A DNA stretch of 64,000 nt from Alphaproteobacteria bacterium (GCA_030427385.1 JAUHWR010000001.1:1670042-1734041), one strand, 5' to 3'. Shown: positions 27,562 through 37,624, counted from the first letter of the stretch. A program made the numbers and translations. Notes: generated by a model not told the origin, from the sequence alone.

Positions 27562-28191
27562 TTACATAATAGATTCAATTTCACCTGCAATCTGCGCGGC
27601 TGTATCCTTAACGTCAAACACTAATAGCAACTCATTTTCAGGCGACATAAAATATGTGAACATGGAATGATCCATCATATATTCTTCAGGCGCCATCATT
27701 TCCATCTCGATTTTGCTGGCATGTACTTTGTAATTATCTTTCATCACATCAACCTGTTCCTTTGAACCTGTTAACCCAACCAAGCGTTTATCATAGACAG
27801 CAACATAATCTTTCATGACTTCCGGCGTATCGCGCGCAGGATCGATAGAGATGAAAATCGGCGTGATATTTTCGGCCATATTCTTTTCTTCCAAGATATC
27901 CAAGGCCGCTGATATTTTTGTTAATTCTGTCGGACAAATCCCCGGACAATGCGTAAATCCAAAAAACATCATCTTATATTGCCCTTCATAGCTCTTATCG
28001 CTTACCAACTCGCCATTATGATCGAGCATTTCAAACGGACCACCGACTTGGGAAGCTGTTTTAATACTTTGGCTCCCCTTATTAAGGCTCTGCGCCGCGC
28101 CGCGATCATTATTAGTCATTAAGTAAAGCATAGCGCATCCGCATATCACTAGGATGACAACCAAAAGTATAATTTGATTTTTTTCTTTCAT
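27562..28191 (-). CDS. SCO1/SenC family copper chaperone
   Basis: A 209-residue membrane-anchored thioredoxin-fold protein that delivers copper to cytochrome oxidase. An N-terminal transmembrane helix (IILLVVILVICGCAMLYLM) is followed by GPFEMLDHNG, the copper-binding CPGICP in FGFTHCPGICPTELT, and a distal histidine in MMDHSMFTYF. All three copper ligands are kept. The neighbour gene at 28222 is an uncharacterised small protein. Confidence 0.93.
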   Translation of the reverse strand: MKEKNQIILLVVILVICGCAMLYLMTNNDRGAAQSLNKGSQSIKTASQVGGPFEMLDHNGELVSDKSYEGQYKMMFFGFTHCPGICPTELTKISAALDILEEKNMAENITPIFISIDPARDTPEVMKDYVAVYDKRLVGLTGSKEQVDVMKDNYKVHASKIEMEMMAPEEYMMDHSMFTYFMSPENELLLVFDVKDTAAQIAGEIESIM

Positions 28192-28221
28192 AGGGGAAAT
28201 ATAATCAAAATAGCCATGATA

Positions 28222-28467
28222 TCAATCAAAGATTTTATCTTTTAAATGCGCTCCGGCGGGACTATTCAGAAAATCCATTACAAAACGGGTGTTTTTCTCG
28301 CGATCAATCTTAATAACGTCAGGCTCTTGCGGCTTTTGGATTACTTTTTCACGAAATGATTTTAAAATTTCGGGGTCAATCTGGCGACGGATCTCACGCA
28401 AATGAGTAAGTGTTTTACTAATCATTTCCGTTCGCTCTAATTTTTTTGTCTTTTTATCTCCGCTCAT
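28222..28467 (-). CDS. Small hypothetical protein
   Basis: An 81-residue, highly charged, helical protein (ERTEMISKTLTHLREIRRQI, then EILKSFREKVIQKPQEPDV). No export signal or cysteine. It lies 30 bp upstream of the SCO1 gene on the same strand and probably shares its transcript; divergent from waaA. Role unknown, and I recognise no family. Confidence 0.55.
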   Translation of the reverse strand: MSGDKKTKKLERTEMISKTLTHLREIRRQIDPEILKSFREKVIQKPQEPDVIKIDREKNTRFVMDFLNSPAGAHLKDKIFD

Positions 28468-28537
28468 TGCTCCTCATACACTTGATCTTTATACTATTTT
28501 ATCATTAAAACCTTAAAACCCTGTTATAAACGCGCAT

Positions 28538-29827
28538 ATGTTATTACGTCTTTACCATCATATAACGAATATCGCCGATATCCCCTTAACGTTGTTATTA
28601 AAACAACGCTTAGCACAGGGGAAGGAAGACCCTGCGCGCTGGCAAGAAAAAAAAGGAATTCCGTCACGTCAACGCCCCGATTCCGCACTGATTTGGCTTC
28701 ATGCGGCAAGCGTTGGTGAGGCGCAGTCCGCCTTGATTCTGATCGAAAAAATCACCGCTGTACGTCCGGACGTACATATGCTTGTGACCAGCGGCACACT
28801 TACATCCTCCCAACTCCTCAGTTCCCGCTTGCCGGAACAAGCCTTTCACCAGTTTTTACCACTGGATCACCCGCAATGGGTGCGCGCATTTTTAGATTAC
28901 TGGCATCCCGATTTAGTCTTATGGATGGAATCCGAATTATGGCCCAATTTTTTAAACTCACTCAAAGAAAGAAACATTCCGGCTCTACTTCTAAATGCCC
29001 GTCTCTCAAAAAAATCCCTACAAAATTGGAAAAAAGCTCCCGCGGCGGCACACTCAATCTTATCCGCCTTCTCTCTCATCCTCTGTCAAACCGCTAAAGA
29101 TGAAGCGGCATATAGAGATTTAGGGGCGAAGGACGTACAAACAACTGGAAATATCAAATATAGCGCGGCGCCTTTGCCCTTTATCCCCTCAAAACTAGAT
29201 GCCCTAAAAACGGCGATCGCTTCCCGTCCTTTATGGGTATATGCCAGCACACATGAAGGCGAAGAAGAGATTGCCTTGCGCTTACATCAAAAATTAAAAA
29301 AAGTTCATCCCGATTTACTAACGATCATCATTCCCCGTCATCCGAACAGAGGATCAAAGATTGAGCAAGATTTAAGAGCGCAAGATGTACGTATTCAAAG
29401 ACGTACAGATGCACACAACCTACCGACATCTGATACAGATATATACATTGCCGATACCCTTGGTGAATTGGGACTATTTTATCGCCTTACCCCAATTGCT
29501 GTTATTGGCAGATCATTAAGCATAGATGGCGGCGGCGGACATAACCCAATTGAGGCCGCCCAACTTGATTGCGTGGTCTTACATGGTCCGCACGTTCAAA
29601 ATCTTGCCGATATCTATCATGATATGCATATGGCGAATGCATGCTTACAAATTAAAGATGAAAATCATTTTTATGAACAGCTGAATGAACTCCTGAACAC
29701 ACCGCAAAAACGCCACACCTACCAACAAAATGCGAAGCAGTTTTGTGATCAACAAACACACCAACTTCAACTCCTATGGGAGAGGTTGGAACCCTATATT
29801 TTAGCCACGGCTAAGGATGTAACATGA
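28538..29827 (+). CDS. waaA: 3-deoxy-D-manno-octulosonic acid (Kdo) transferase
   Basis: WaaA/KdtA, 429 residues, adds Kdo to lipid IVA at the inner membrane. The GT30 motifs HAASVGEAQSAL (catalytic Glu), WMESELWPNFL, LLNARLSKKSLQNW and STHEGEE are visible, plus the donor-site GGGGHNPIEAAQL. It heads an overlapping operon with lpxK (ATGA junction at 29824) and lpxL-like. Confidence 0.95.
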   Translation: MLLRLYHHITNIADIPLTLLLKQRLAQGKEDPARWQEKKGIPSRQRPDSALIWLHAASVGEAQSALILIEKITAVRPDVHMLVTSGTLTSSQLLSSRLPEQAFHQFLPLDHPQWVRAFLDYWHPDLVLWMESELWPNFLNSLKERNIPALLLNARLSKKSLQNWKKAPAAAHSILSAFSLILCQTAKDEAAYRDLGAKDVQTTGNIKYSAAPLPFIPSKLDALKTAIASRPLWVYASTHEGEEEIALRLHQKLKKVHPDLLTIIIPRHPNRGSKIEQDLRAQDVRIQRRTDAHNLPTSDTDIYIADTLGELGLFYRLTPIAVIGRSLSIDGGGGHNPIEAAQLDCVVLHGPHVQNLADIYHDMHMANACLQIKDENHFYEQLNELLNTPQKRHTYQQNAKQFCDQQTHQLQLLWERLEPYILATAKDVT

Positions 29828-30810
29828 AGCTAAAATCCCCTCATTTCTGGTACAAACCCTCAACTTGGCAAGCAAATATTTTGCAACCACTTGCTTATTT
29901 ATATGATACCGGGCGGAATTTACTCGCCTCAAAAACCACACCTTACCATGCCTCGATTCCGGTACTATGCATTGGCAATATCACCATTGGCGGCAGCGGA
30001 AAAACACCAACGGTTCAAAGCCTTATTCCCTTACTGATCGATGCGAAAATATGCCGCAATCCCTGCATACTTAGCCGTGGCTACGGCGGGTCAAAAGACT
30101 TACATGTTGTAACTAATAATGATACCTATAAAGATGTCGGCGATGAACCGCTCCTTCTTCTTGAAACTGCGCCTGTCGTAATTGCAAAAAATCGTGCCGA
30201 AGGGGCAAAATTAATTGAATCTATGGGCTATGATTTGATTATTATGGATGATGGCTTTCAAAATCATACCCTCCATAAAAATCTGCAATTTTTAGTATTG
30301 GATGGAAAAATGGGCTTCGGTAATCAGCGCCTCCTTCCTGCCGGCCCTTTACGCGAGCCTCTACAGAGCGGCCTTGACCGCGCCGATGCCGTTATATTAA
30401 TTAATCAGGACACGTACGGCGCACAATCGCTATTAGGGGGGCGCCTCCCGATCTTTAAAGCGGCGGTAGAGCCCATGAGCGATATAGATACCTCACAAGA
30501 TTATATTGGCTTTTGCGGGATATCACATCCTGAAAAATTCCGAAAAACGTTGCACGATCTCAAGCTTAACCTAAAGAATTTTATCGATTACCCCGACCAT
30601 TACCCCTTTACGGATGAAGACGTACGTTTTTTAATAAAACAAGCCAGTGATAAGAATGCCCGCTTAATTACAACGCAGAAAGACGCCATCCGTTTAAAAT
30701 CCTACCCGGATCTACTACCTCACCTTGATGTATTAGCCATTAATTTAAAATGGGAACACCCAGATGACATTATTACATTCATACGGGAGAAAGCGACTAT
30801 AAGCTTATGA
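29824..30810 (+). CDS. lpxK: Tetraacyldisaccharide 4'-kinase
   Basis: LpxK, 328 residues, phosphorylates the lipid A disaccharide at the 4' position. P-loop GNITIGGSGKTPTV, the LSRGYGG segment, VGDEPLLL, and IIMDDGFQNHTL are family signatures. It overlaps waaA by 4 bases and lpxL-like by 4 bases, giving tight coupling across the lipid A assembly genes. Confidence 0.95.
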   Translation: MKLKSPHFWYKPSTWQANILQPLAYLYDTGRNLLASKTTPYHASIPVLCIGNITIGGSGKTPTVQSLIPLLIDAKICRNPCILSRGYGGSKDLHVVTNNDTYKDVGDEPLLLLETAPVVIAKNRAEGAKLIESMGYDLIIMDDGFQNHTLHKNLQFLVLDGKMGFGNQRLLPAGPLREPLQSGLDRADAVILINQDTYGAQSLLGGRLPIFKAAVEPMSDIDTSQDYIGFCGISHPEKFRKTLHDLKLNLKNFIDYPDHYPFTDEDVRFLIKQASDKNARLITTQKDAIRLKSYPDLLPHLDVLAINLKWEHPDDIITFIREKATISL

Positions 30811-31670
30811 TCAAGCGTATACGATATTTTTGGGAAGGTGTATGTGCCTATCTTTTATACTTTATGTTCTGGCTTTTGCCGGCGCGTACGGCCTCAGATT
30901 TTGGCGGCTATATTGCCAAGAAAATCGGTCCAAAGCTTGCTGTATCCCGAAAGGCGCTAAGGCACATTACTTATGCTTTCCCGCAGATAAATGATACTGA
31001 AAAAAACAAAATTCTGACTGATATGTGGGAAAATTTGGGACGTGTCATTGCTGAATATCCTCATATAAAAACCATTGCCCTTCATCACACCACAATTATT
31101 GGCGCTGAACACATGACAAATGCGCTCTCTGCCAATAAACCCGTCATTGTTTTTTCCGCTCATATGGCCAATTGGGAGTTGGCGGCGCCGACTATATCGC
31201 TCCAACTTGATGCCCCCGCACTGTTAGTCTATAGAACGCCGAACAATCCAATGACGACCAAATTACTCGCCCGCGCGCGCGCGGTACATACTAAATTATC
31301 CTTTACCACAAAGTCGGAAAAAGGTGTACGTGACATGGTCAAGACACTTAAGGCAAAGGGCGTCATTGGCTTGTTGGTTGATCAGAAATTCAATAAAGGC
31401 CTTGAAATACCTTTTTTTGATAAGCCTGCCATGACCAGCCCTGCCTTTATTGAACTTGCGAAAAAATTCGATGCTTGTTTAATCCCCTTACAAATTGTCC
31501 GAAAACAAGGCATAAGTTTTGAAGTAATATTACACCCCACATTAGACGTACAGGATAAATCTGTTGAAATTGCATTAACGGAAACCCATACTATGCTTGA
31601 AAATTGGATCAAAGATCATCCCGCGCAATGGCTGTGGTTACATCGACGATGGAAAGAAAATAAAGGATAA
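30807..31670 (+). CDS. Lipid A biosynthesis acyltransferase (LpxL/HtrB-like)
   Basis: A 287-residue membrane-bound acyltransferase with an N-terminal hydrophobic segment. The HX4E catalytic motif is HMANWE at 119-124; a GLLVDQKFNKG stretch and ending HPAQWLWLHRRW match the LpxL/HtrB/MsbB group. It adds a secondary acyl chain to Kdo2-lipid IVA, the exact position unclear. It is in operon with waaA-lpxK, with gor starting 4 bases after the stop. Confidence 0.9.
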   Translation: MIKRIRYFWEGVCAYLLYFMFWLLPARTASDFGGYIAKKIGPKLAVSRKALRHITYAFPQINDTEKNKILTDMWENLGRVIAEYPHIKTIALHHTTIIGAEHMTNALSANKPVIVFSAHMANWELAAPTISLQLDAPALLVYRTPNNPMTTKLLARARAVHTKLSFTTKSEKGVRDMVKTLKAKGVIGLLVDQKFNKGLEIPFFDKPAMTSPAFIELAKKFDACLIPLQIVRKQGISFEVILHPTLDVQDKSVEIALTETHTMLENWIKDHPAQWLWLHRRWKENKG

Positions 31671-31674
31671 GAGA

Positions 31675-33015
31675 ATGACGCATTATGATTATTTTGTAAT
31701 TGGCGGCGGGTCGGGCGGTGTACGTTCGGCACGTATTGCGGCCGGGCACGGCGCAAAAGTTGCCCTTGCCGAAAAGTCCGATCTGGGGGGGACATGTGTC
31801 AATCTTGGCTGTATTCCTAAAAAATTATTTTCCTATGCCGCAGATTACGGCGCGTCTTTGGAAGATATGAAAGGCTTCGGTTGGGAGAATATCCAGGCGG
31901 ATTTTAACTGGAAAACATTAGTTGAGAATAAAAATACAGAAATTGTACGCCTTAACACGATCTATCAAAGCGTACTTGCGAATGCGGGCGTAACAATAAT
32001 AAATGGCCATGCACAATTATTGGATGAACATACCATTCAAATCAATGATCAAACCATCACAGCGGATAATATATTAATTGCTGTCGGCGGCAAGCCACGT
32101 CAGCCTCATTTTGCCGGCGCCGAATATTGCGGGGTATCGGATGATGCCTTCCATCTTGACCATTTTCCGCGTCGCGTCGTTATTCAAGGCGGGGGTTATA
32201 TTTCTGTTGAGTTTGCGCATATTTTTAAAGGCCTTGGGGCGAAGGTTACTCTACTTTATCGCGGTGACACATGGCTGCATGAATTTGACCACGAAATGGT
32301 ATTTTTCCTCAAAGAAGAATATCTTAAACAAGGCATAGACGTACGCTTTCAATCGGATATAAAACTTGTAACCAATGAACGTAATGCCTATCAGGTTCAT
32401 TTAAATGACGATAAAATAGTTGAATGCGACTTTGTCCTGAGCGCCATCGGGCGCGTTCCCAATACAGAAAATCTGGGCTTAGATGCCGCCGGCATCGAAA
32501 CCCTCCCCAATGGACAAATCAAAGTCAATGAGAATTGGCAGACATCTAAAGATCATATTTATGCCGTGGGCGATGTTTCTAATAATGCGCCCTTAACGCC
32601 GTACGCTATCGCAGAGGGGCATATATTAGCCGATCGCTTATATAGCAAAGGCCGCGTACGCGATATTAATCTTGATCTGGTTCCCACCGCCGTGTTCTCC
32701 GGCCCGCCAATGGGAACAATTGGGATATCAGAGGAGGAAGCGAAAGAAAAGCATTTAGACTATAAAGTTTACCGCACTGATTTTCGTCCCTTGCGCCATA
32801 CATTAACGTCAAACTCTGAGCGTACGTTTATGAAACTGATTGTGCAAAAAGATAATGATAAAGTAATTGGGTGCCACATGGTTGGTACAGATACACCGGA
32901 AATTCTGCAAGGTATTGCCATTTGTATGAATATGGGGGCAACCAAGGCAGATTTTGACCGCACAATCGGCATTCACCCCACCAGCGCCGAAGAATTGGTA
33001 ACCCTTAAGGAATGA
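31675..33015 (+). CDS. gor: Glutathione-disulfide reductase
   Basis: Gor, 446 residues, FAD/NADPH flavoprotein reducing GSSG. FAD site FVIGGGSGGVRSARIA near residues 7-22, redox cysteines C41 and C46 in GGTCVNLGCIPKK, NADPH region VVIQGGGYISVEFAHIF, and catalytic His-Glu in HPTSAEELVTL at the C-terminus. ATG 31675, preceded by AAGGATAAGAG, was chosen over the frame from 31597 that overlaps the acyltransferase. gluQ starts within its stop codon. Confidence 0.94.
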   Translation: MTHYDYFVIGGGSGGVRSARIAAGHGAKVALAEKSDLGGTCVNLGCIPKKLFSYAADYGASLEDMKGFGWENIQADFNWKTLVENKNTEIVRLNTIYQSVLANAGVTIINGHAQLLDEHTIQINDQTITADNILIAVGGKPRQPHFAGAEYCGVSDDAFHLDHFPRRVVIQGGGYISVEFAHIFKGLGAKVTLLYRGDTWLHEFDHEMVFFLKEEYLKQGIDVRFQSDIKLVTNERNAYQVHLNDDKIVECDFVLSAIGRVPNTENLGLDAAGIETLPNGQIKVNENWQTSKDHIYAVGDVSNNAPLTPYAIAEGHILADRLYSKGRVRDINLDLVPTAVFSGPPMGTIGISEEEAKEKHLDYKVYRTDFRPLRHTLTSNSERTFMKLIVQKDNDKVIGCHMVGTDTPEILQGIAICMNMGATKADFDRTIGIHPTSAEELVTLKE

Positions 33016-33869
33016 CAGGCGTACGGACACGTTTTGCCCCTTCCCCAACCGGCTTGCTTCATGTGGGGCATGCCTATGCCGCCATTACGGCTTATAATGT
33101 GGCAAAACAGCGCGGCGGCGAGTTTATATTACGCATTGAAAATATTGATCACCTAAGGTGCGATGATGAAGCTATTGAACAAATTTATCAGGATTTATCA
33201 TGGCTGGGGCTTACATGGCGCGAGCCTGTACGTGTACAATCCGAACATATGAGTGACTATGATCAAGCGCTGCAAAAATTAGAAGCCATGGACGTTCTCT
33301 ATCCCTGCTTTTGCTCACGAAAAGACATCAAAGAGGAAATAGCGCGCGCCGCGCATGCACCGCATGGCCCAGAGGGCCCTCTATATCCCGGTACGTGCCG
33401 CGCCCTATCGCGCGAGGAAAAACGCCGCCTATTAAAACAGAATGTCGAATATGCCATGCGTTTAGATTTGGAAAAGTCATTATCACTGATTAATCAAGAT
33501 GAGTTATTTTGGAGAGATATTCATCACAATCAAATATTCGCACAACCGCATCAGTTAGGCGATGTGGTCATTGCTCGTAAGGATATCGGTACCAGTTATC
33601 ATTTAAGTGTGGTTGTGGATGATGCCTTACAGAATATTACCCACGTGACTCGCGGAGAAGAACTTGAATTTGCCACGCATATTCACTGTGTATTGCAAAA
33701 ATTATTAGGGCTTCCGGTACCAATTTATCACCATCATCAATTGATAACTGATCAAGACGGGCAAAAATTTTCAAAAAGAGATCAATCGGAAACACTTGCC
33801 TCATATCGAAATAGGGGCGTCTGCCCCCATCACATTTATGAGCTTATAGGGTTATCACCAAAAAATTAG
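33012..33869 (+). CDS. gluQ: Glutamyl-Q tRNA(Asp) synthetase
   Basis: GluQ-RS, 285 residues, a GluRS paralogue without the anticodon domain that attaches glutamate to queuosine in tRNA-Asp. N-terminal RFAPSPTGLLHVGHAY (HVGH form of HIGH), zinc-type cysteines in YPCFCSRKD and YPGTCR, and KFSKRD in place of KMSKS. Overlaps the gor stop by 4 bases (ATGA). Last gene of the waaA operon; it ends 4 bases into the convergent gene. Confidence 0.93.
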   Translation: MTGVRTRFAPSPTGLLHVGHAYAAITAYNVAKQRGGEFILRIENIDHLRCDDEAIEQIYQDLSWLGLTWREPVRVQSEHMSDYDQALQKLEAMDVLYPCFCSRKDIKEEIARAAHAPHGPEGPLYPGTCRALSREEKRRLLKQNVEYAMRLDLEKSLSLINQDELFWRDIHHNQIFAQPHQLGDVVIARKDIGTSYHLSVVVDDALQNITHVTRGEELEFATHIHCVLQKLLGLPVPIYHHHQLITDQDGQKFSKRDQSETLASYRNRGVCPHHIYELIGLSPKN

Positions 33870-35263
33870 TACGGCGCACATGTTCCATTACGTAAGGTAT
33901 TTGCGCTTGAGGCAACTCTGGTGGGAACGTAATAGCAGCCTGGATTCGTACAAATTCCATCGGCATATTTTTGACCTTCATCATATACGGCCAATCCCGT
34001 CATAATCGCTTTCGATCCACAATAATTCGGAAGGGTATATTCCAACGCTAATTCACGTGTAAATACAATATTATCATTAAAATCTTCCTTCCAACCAGGG
34101 TTGTTAAAGGCTTCCTCTATATATGGATCCCATTTTGCTTCCGGCGCAGCGCATGCTTCCGGAAATTGACGTGTATCCGTTGAGGCATGCTGCTCAAATG
34201 TTAAGAAACCATCCTGCGCATTTGTGGAGAAATTCATACACTTGGCATTCATCCAAACCGCATTCATGCGATCACAGGTATAGGATGCGCCGCTGATCGT
34301 TGTGGGCGTGTAATCTGTACTTCCTCTGCCACCTAAGGATGTATGTGCAAAGTTTTTCGTAATATAAGAATTAATAGCCGTGCCAATAAGCTTATTCAAC
34401 GCGCCGTCCATATCACTATTTGTAACCAATGCCGGAGAGCCAGACCATGCTGATGTATTTTCACTAAACATATTTTCGGCTTGTAACGCCAATACATTTA
34501 AGAAGCTATCAAAACAGGTATATTCCATCACGCTATCTGGCTTGGCGATGATATTTTGATTCTGCGTAATTTCTCGCTGCGCTTCTAACCATGCACGTGT
34601 CTTCATGGAAATTAAAATATCCTCATTACAAGTCGCCGATATTGGTGAGGCCGTTGGCAGTGCGGTACTACCGCCTGCACCTGCAGATGCACCGAACAAG
34701 CTGCCGGGTGTTATGCCACTTAAAACAGCGCTAATAGATCCACTATTCCCGCCGCCAAATAAACCACTAAATCCTGATAAAATACCGTTTAGTCCATTGG
34801 TTAGATTAAATAAGGGGGCAAGCGCGGCATCTAAAGCGTTGGCTAATCCTGCGACTTGATCGTCCAACTTGGTCATAAAGCTATTTCCCAAAGTTGTAGT
34901 AATAGCCTCACCCAAAGCACTATTGTCTTTTGCAATGGCCGTTAAAATACCTGCCGCAGCTATCGCGGCATCTTGTGACCCCTGATCGCCTATTGACGAT
35001 AATAAATTGCTCAACTTAACATTGTCCATCGCATTGGTAAGGGCGCTAATTCCGCTTGTTTTCACAGCATTTTCAATCAATTTTGGATCCAAATTACCTA
35101 ACGCCTGCGGATTATTTTTGTATTTATCGAAAAAAGCAGTTACGTCACCGCCGCCGCCGGTTATTGCCGCCGTCAATTCTGCGTTTGATTGGGCATATAC
35201 CTTACCGCCGAACCCCCCAAGGGTTATCAGTGTAACTGCCAAAATAAAACCAAACGTTTTCAT
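33866..35263 (-). CDS. Secreted Cys-rich protein, paralogue of the M23 fusion protein's C-terminal domain
   Basis: A 465-residue protein from ATG 35263, which follows an AGGA site with 6 bases; upstream ATGs are too close. Signal peptide of about 24 residues ending VYAQS. A middle Gly/Ala/Ser-rich low-complexity region follows. The C-terminal 250 residues share with the next gene PDSVMEYTC(F/L)D, LGG, GA(S/T)YTC..MN.VW..AKC.NF and CxNPGCYY, that is, six or more spaced cysteines. I do not recognise the family. The gene ends the 203aa-M23-this operon. Confidence 0.65.
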   Translation of the reverse strand: MKTFGFILAVTLITLGGFGGKVYAQSNAELTAAITGGGGDVTAFFDKYKNNPQALGNLDPKLIENAVKTSGISALTNAMDNVKLSNLLSSIGDQGSQDAAIAAAGILTAIAKDNSALGEAITTTLGNSFMTKLDDQVAGLANALDAALAPLFNLTNGLNGILSGFSGLFGGGNSGSISAVLSGITPGSLFGASAGAGGSTALPTASPISATCNEDILISMKTRAWLEAQREITQNQNIIAKPDSVMEYTCFDSFLNVLALQAENMFSENTSAWSGSPALVTNSDMDGALNKLIGTAINSYITKNFAHTSLGGRGSTDYTPTTISGASYTCDRMNAVWMNAKCMNFSTNAQDGFLTFEQHASTDTRQFPEACAAPEAKWDPYIEEAFNNPGWKEDFNDNIVFTRELALEYTLPNYCGSKAIMTGLAVYDEGQKYADGICTNPGCYYVPTRVASSANTLRNGTCAPY

Positions 35264-35330
35264 CATCATTCCTATTCTAATCATTTCACCCTGTTATGTC
35301 ACATTTTTATTCATATAAAGTGATCTTCCG

Positions 35331-36959
35331 TTATTTTGTACAAACATCATTTGCGAAATCATAATAACAGCCGGGATTGGCACAAAAATGTTCTTCATAA
35401 TCGGCACGAACTGTTTGTGTCGGCGTATTAAAATTATCAACGGCGACAATGTGAACTCCTGTCGGAATGGGATCAAGACCAACGCAAACCGTCGGATCAA
35501 CATATGCGCCGATATCTTGATTGGGCAATGCCGCTGGATCAAATCCATGATAGGCTAAATCCAGATTAGTCATTACATCCACATCCACCTCGGATAAACC
35601 TGTATCACCGCAAGCACCATGTTGCGTACGTGGATCATTGGTGTTTGGAACCATTTCATTATATGTGTAAAATGGCCCGTCCCCTGTAAAATAGCGCGGA
35701 TCCGCAAAGTTTTCACATTTTGCAATTTGCCACACATCATTCATTTGACTACATGTATAAGTCGCCCCGCCGATTGAATCAGTTATCGTGCTATCCATCC
35801 CCGCCACTGTCCCGCCAAGGAACGTCATGGGGAATTGTTGTGATACATAATCATAAATCGAGGAAATAACTGTCTCCTCTAAAACCTGATCCAATGAATC
35901 GGTTTGTAAACTAACGTTAATTGGCATCGCCTGACCGGAGGAACTATCCACAGTTGCCCCTTCCCAAAGGTCACGACCACTAAACAGGGCATCGCCGCGC
36001 TCGGCGGTAAAGCCCATATATTGATCAAGGCAGGTATATTCCATCACACTATCGGGGCGATGCATGACAATTTCACTGGTTACCACGTCTTCTTGTGCTT
36101 CCATAGCCGCACGTCCGCGCATAATTACGAATACATCTGTATCGCATGCATTATCCGTAAGACCACCTGTCAGATATTCACTACTATCCCATAAAACCGG
36201 ACCGCCCTGAGGAAGCCCAACATTATCTTCAGGCCCGCCGGACAAAGTCGGAGGTTGATAAACCGGCGGTGTTATAGGGGGGCGTCCGGGGGCGCCCACA
36301 TCCAGATCAAATGGCGGTGCATATGGATCAGGTGTACCGGGCGGGGGCGGTGTTAAAGGTGTAAAGTTACCGGGATCACCGCCGCCGCGACAAACATTAC
36401 GGCTTTCACATGCACGAATGCCGCCGCTAAGCCGGCCAATGCCATCTTTCTTTAAGCAGCTGCGAATTGTCGGATCGTCCAAATTCAAACCATATGCCTC
36501 ATAGGGGTCAATAATTTGTCCATCAATACTAACTTGGTAATGTAAGTGAGGGCCCGTTGATCCGCCGGTATTCCCTATAAATGGAATAGGCGGCGGCCCT
36601 GCGCTAAACCCGCTCAAATGAAAATATTGCATCACTACCCCATTGGGATATCTGACCGTTAAACTATTTCCTTCGCCGCTATGATCAACTGTATCGTAAT
36701 CAACACTGCTATATCCCGGCTGGATTATAATCGGCGTGCCGATAGCGCCCGCAATATCTTGACCTTTATGCGCTTTCCAGACACCACTAATGGGATGTAA
36801 ACGCATCCCTACACAACCGCTGGTCGGGGACATATTCAATGTCGTTGGCGCCTGTAACGTAAATTGCGCATGCGCCGTATTTGTCATCAGTAACACAGCT
36901 CCCTGCGTTACAAGAAAAGACAGCACAAACAAAATTTTCGTTTTATATTCAATCATCAT
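35331..36959 (-). CDS. M23 (LytM) peptidase fused to Cys-rich domain of unknown function
   Basis: A 542-residue secreted protein. ATG 36959 overlaps the upstream stop (TGATG). After a signal peptide (to about residue 32) residues of about 45-160 form an M23 zinc metallopeptidase: HKGQDI (His-x3-Asp) and HLHYQ (HxH), both metal motifs intact, so a peptidoglycan endopeptidase is likely. A Pro/Gly-rich linker (about 200-260) leads to a 280-residue domain with PDSVMEYTCLD, GATYTCSQMN and CANPGCYYD that is homologous to the neighbour's C-terminus. Function of that domain is unknown. Confidence 0.8.
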   Translation of the reverse strand: MMIEYKTKILFVLSFLVTQGAVLLMTNTAHAQFTLQAPTTLNMSPTSGCVGMRLHPISGVWKAHKGQDIAGAIGTPIIIQPGYSSVDYDTVDHSGEGNSLTVRYPNGVVMQYFHLSGFSAGPPPIPFIGNTGGSTGPHLHYQVSIDGQIIDPYEAYGLNLDDPTIRSCLKKDGIGRLSGGIRACESRNVCRGGGDPGNFTPLTPPPPGTPDPYAPPFDLDVGAPGRPPITPPVYQPPTLSGGPEDNVGLPQGGPVLWDSSEYLTGGLTDNACDTDVFVIMRGRAAMEAQEDVVTSEIVMHRPDSVMEYTCLDQYMGFTAERGDALFSGRDLWEGATVDSSSGQAMPINVSLQTDSLDQVLEETVISSIYDYVSQQFPMTFLGGTVAGMDSTITDSIGGATYTCSQMNDVWQIAKCENFADPRYFTGDGPFYTYNEMVPNTNDPRTQHGACGDTGLSEVDVDVMTNLDLAYHGFDPAALPNQDIGAYVDPTVCVGLDPIPTGVHIVAVDNFNTPTQTVRADYEEHFCANPGCYYDFANDVCTK

Positions 36960-37570
36960 CACTTACTTAACAAAGTATATTCACCTTTTCCCGTATCCCA
37001 TACAAACGTTTTCGGGGTATAATCATTTAAATCGGTATCATATATCAACAGATTTTTAACGCCGCCCACTTCTTCATTGGACACTTCAATTTCGGAATAT
37101 TCAAAATACCCCAACCTTTTTACTTCTCCCGCCTCTGACAAGGATACCACCCCATGATGGCAGCCAATATTATTACACGTTGAATATTGATCCTCTAATC
37201 TGACAATATATTCTTTAATACCATCGCCGTTCAAATCAACAGGATGCACCCCAAATAAAGGCTTTAACACATCATTGGCTTTTTTCCATTCTGCGGAAAA
37301 CTCGACTTCAAAATAATCATAGAGCGTGCCATGCGCTAAAAACTGATAAGATAATCGTCTTGGTTGAGAACGTACAGCATCCTCAAAAAAAACATCTTCA
37401 CCCTCCGCACCTTCACTTGGAACAAAAATTTCAGGCTCATCCGCTGCATTTTCGTTTACTTCTGCGGACATGGCAGGCGCAACGTCACCATGATCATCTG
37501 CTATTGCAGAAAAAAAGCTCACGCCAACGATCAAACACGTTATTATTACTAAGGCAGAGGACTTTAACAT
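36959..37570 (-). CDS. Secreted protein with EF-hand-like loop
   Basis: A 203-residue protein with a signal peptide (cleavage near SAIA at residue 24) and an acidic, Glu-rich N-terminal stretch. VDLNGDGIKEYIV is a calcium-binding-like DxNxDG loop as in FG-GAP repeats, followed by CNNIGCHH. The rest has no recognised domain. It is translationally coupled to the M23 fusion gene by a TGATG overlap, so a shared envelope role is probable. It follows mltA by about 100 bases with a possible terminator between. Confidence 0.6.
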   Translation of the reverse strand: MLKSSALVIITCLIVGVSFFSAIADDHGDVAPAMSAEVNENAADEPEIFVPSEGAEGEDVFFEDAVRSQPRRLSYQFLAHGTLYDYFEVEFSAEWKKANDVLKPLFGVHPVDLNGDGIKEYIVRLEDQYSTCNNIGCHHGVVSLSEAGEVKRLGYFEYSEIEVSNEEVGGVKNLLIYDTDLNDYTPKTFVWDTGKGEYTLLSK

Positions 37571-37624
37571 GATTTCCCAAAATTATTGTAACATCACATC
37601 TTACCAACATTTTTGACATGATAC

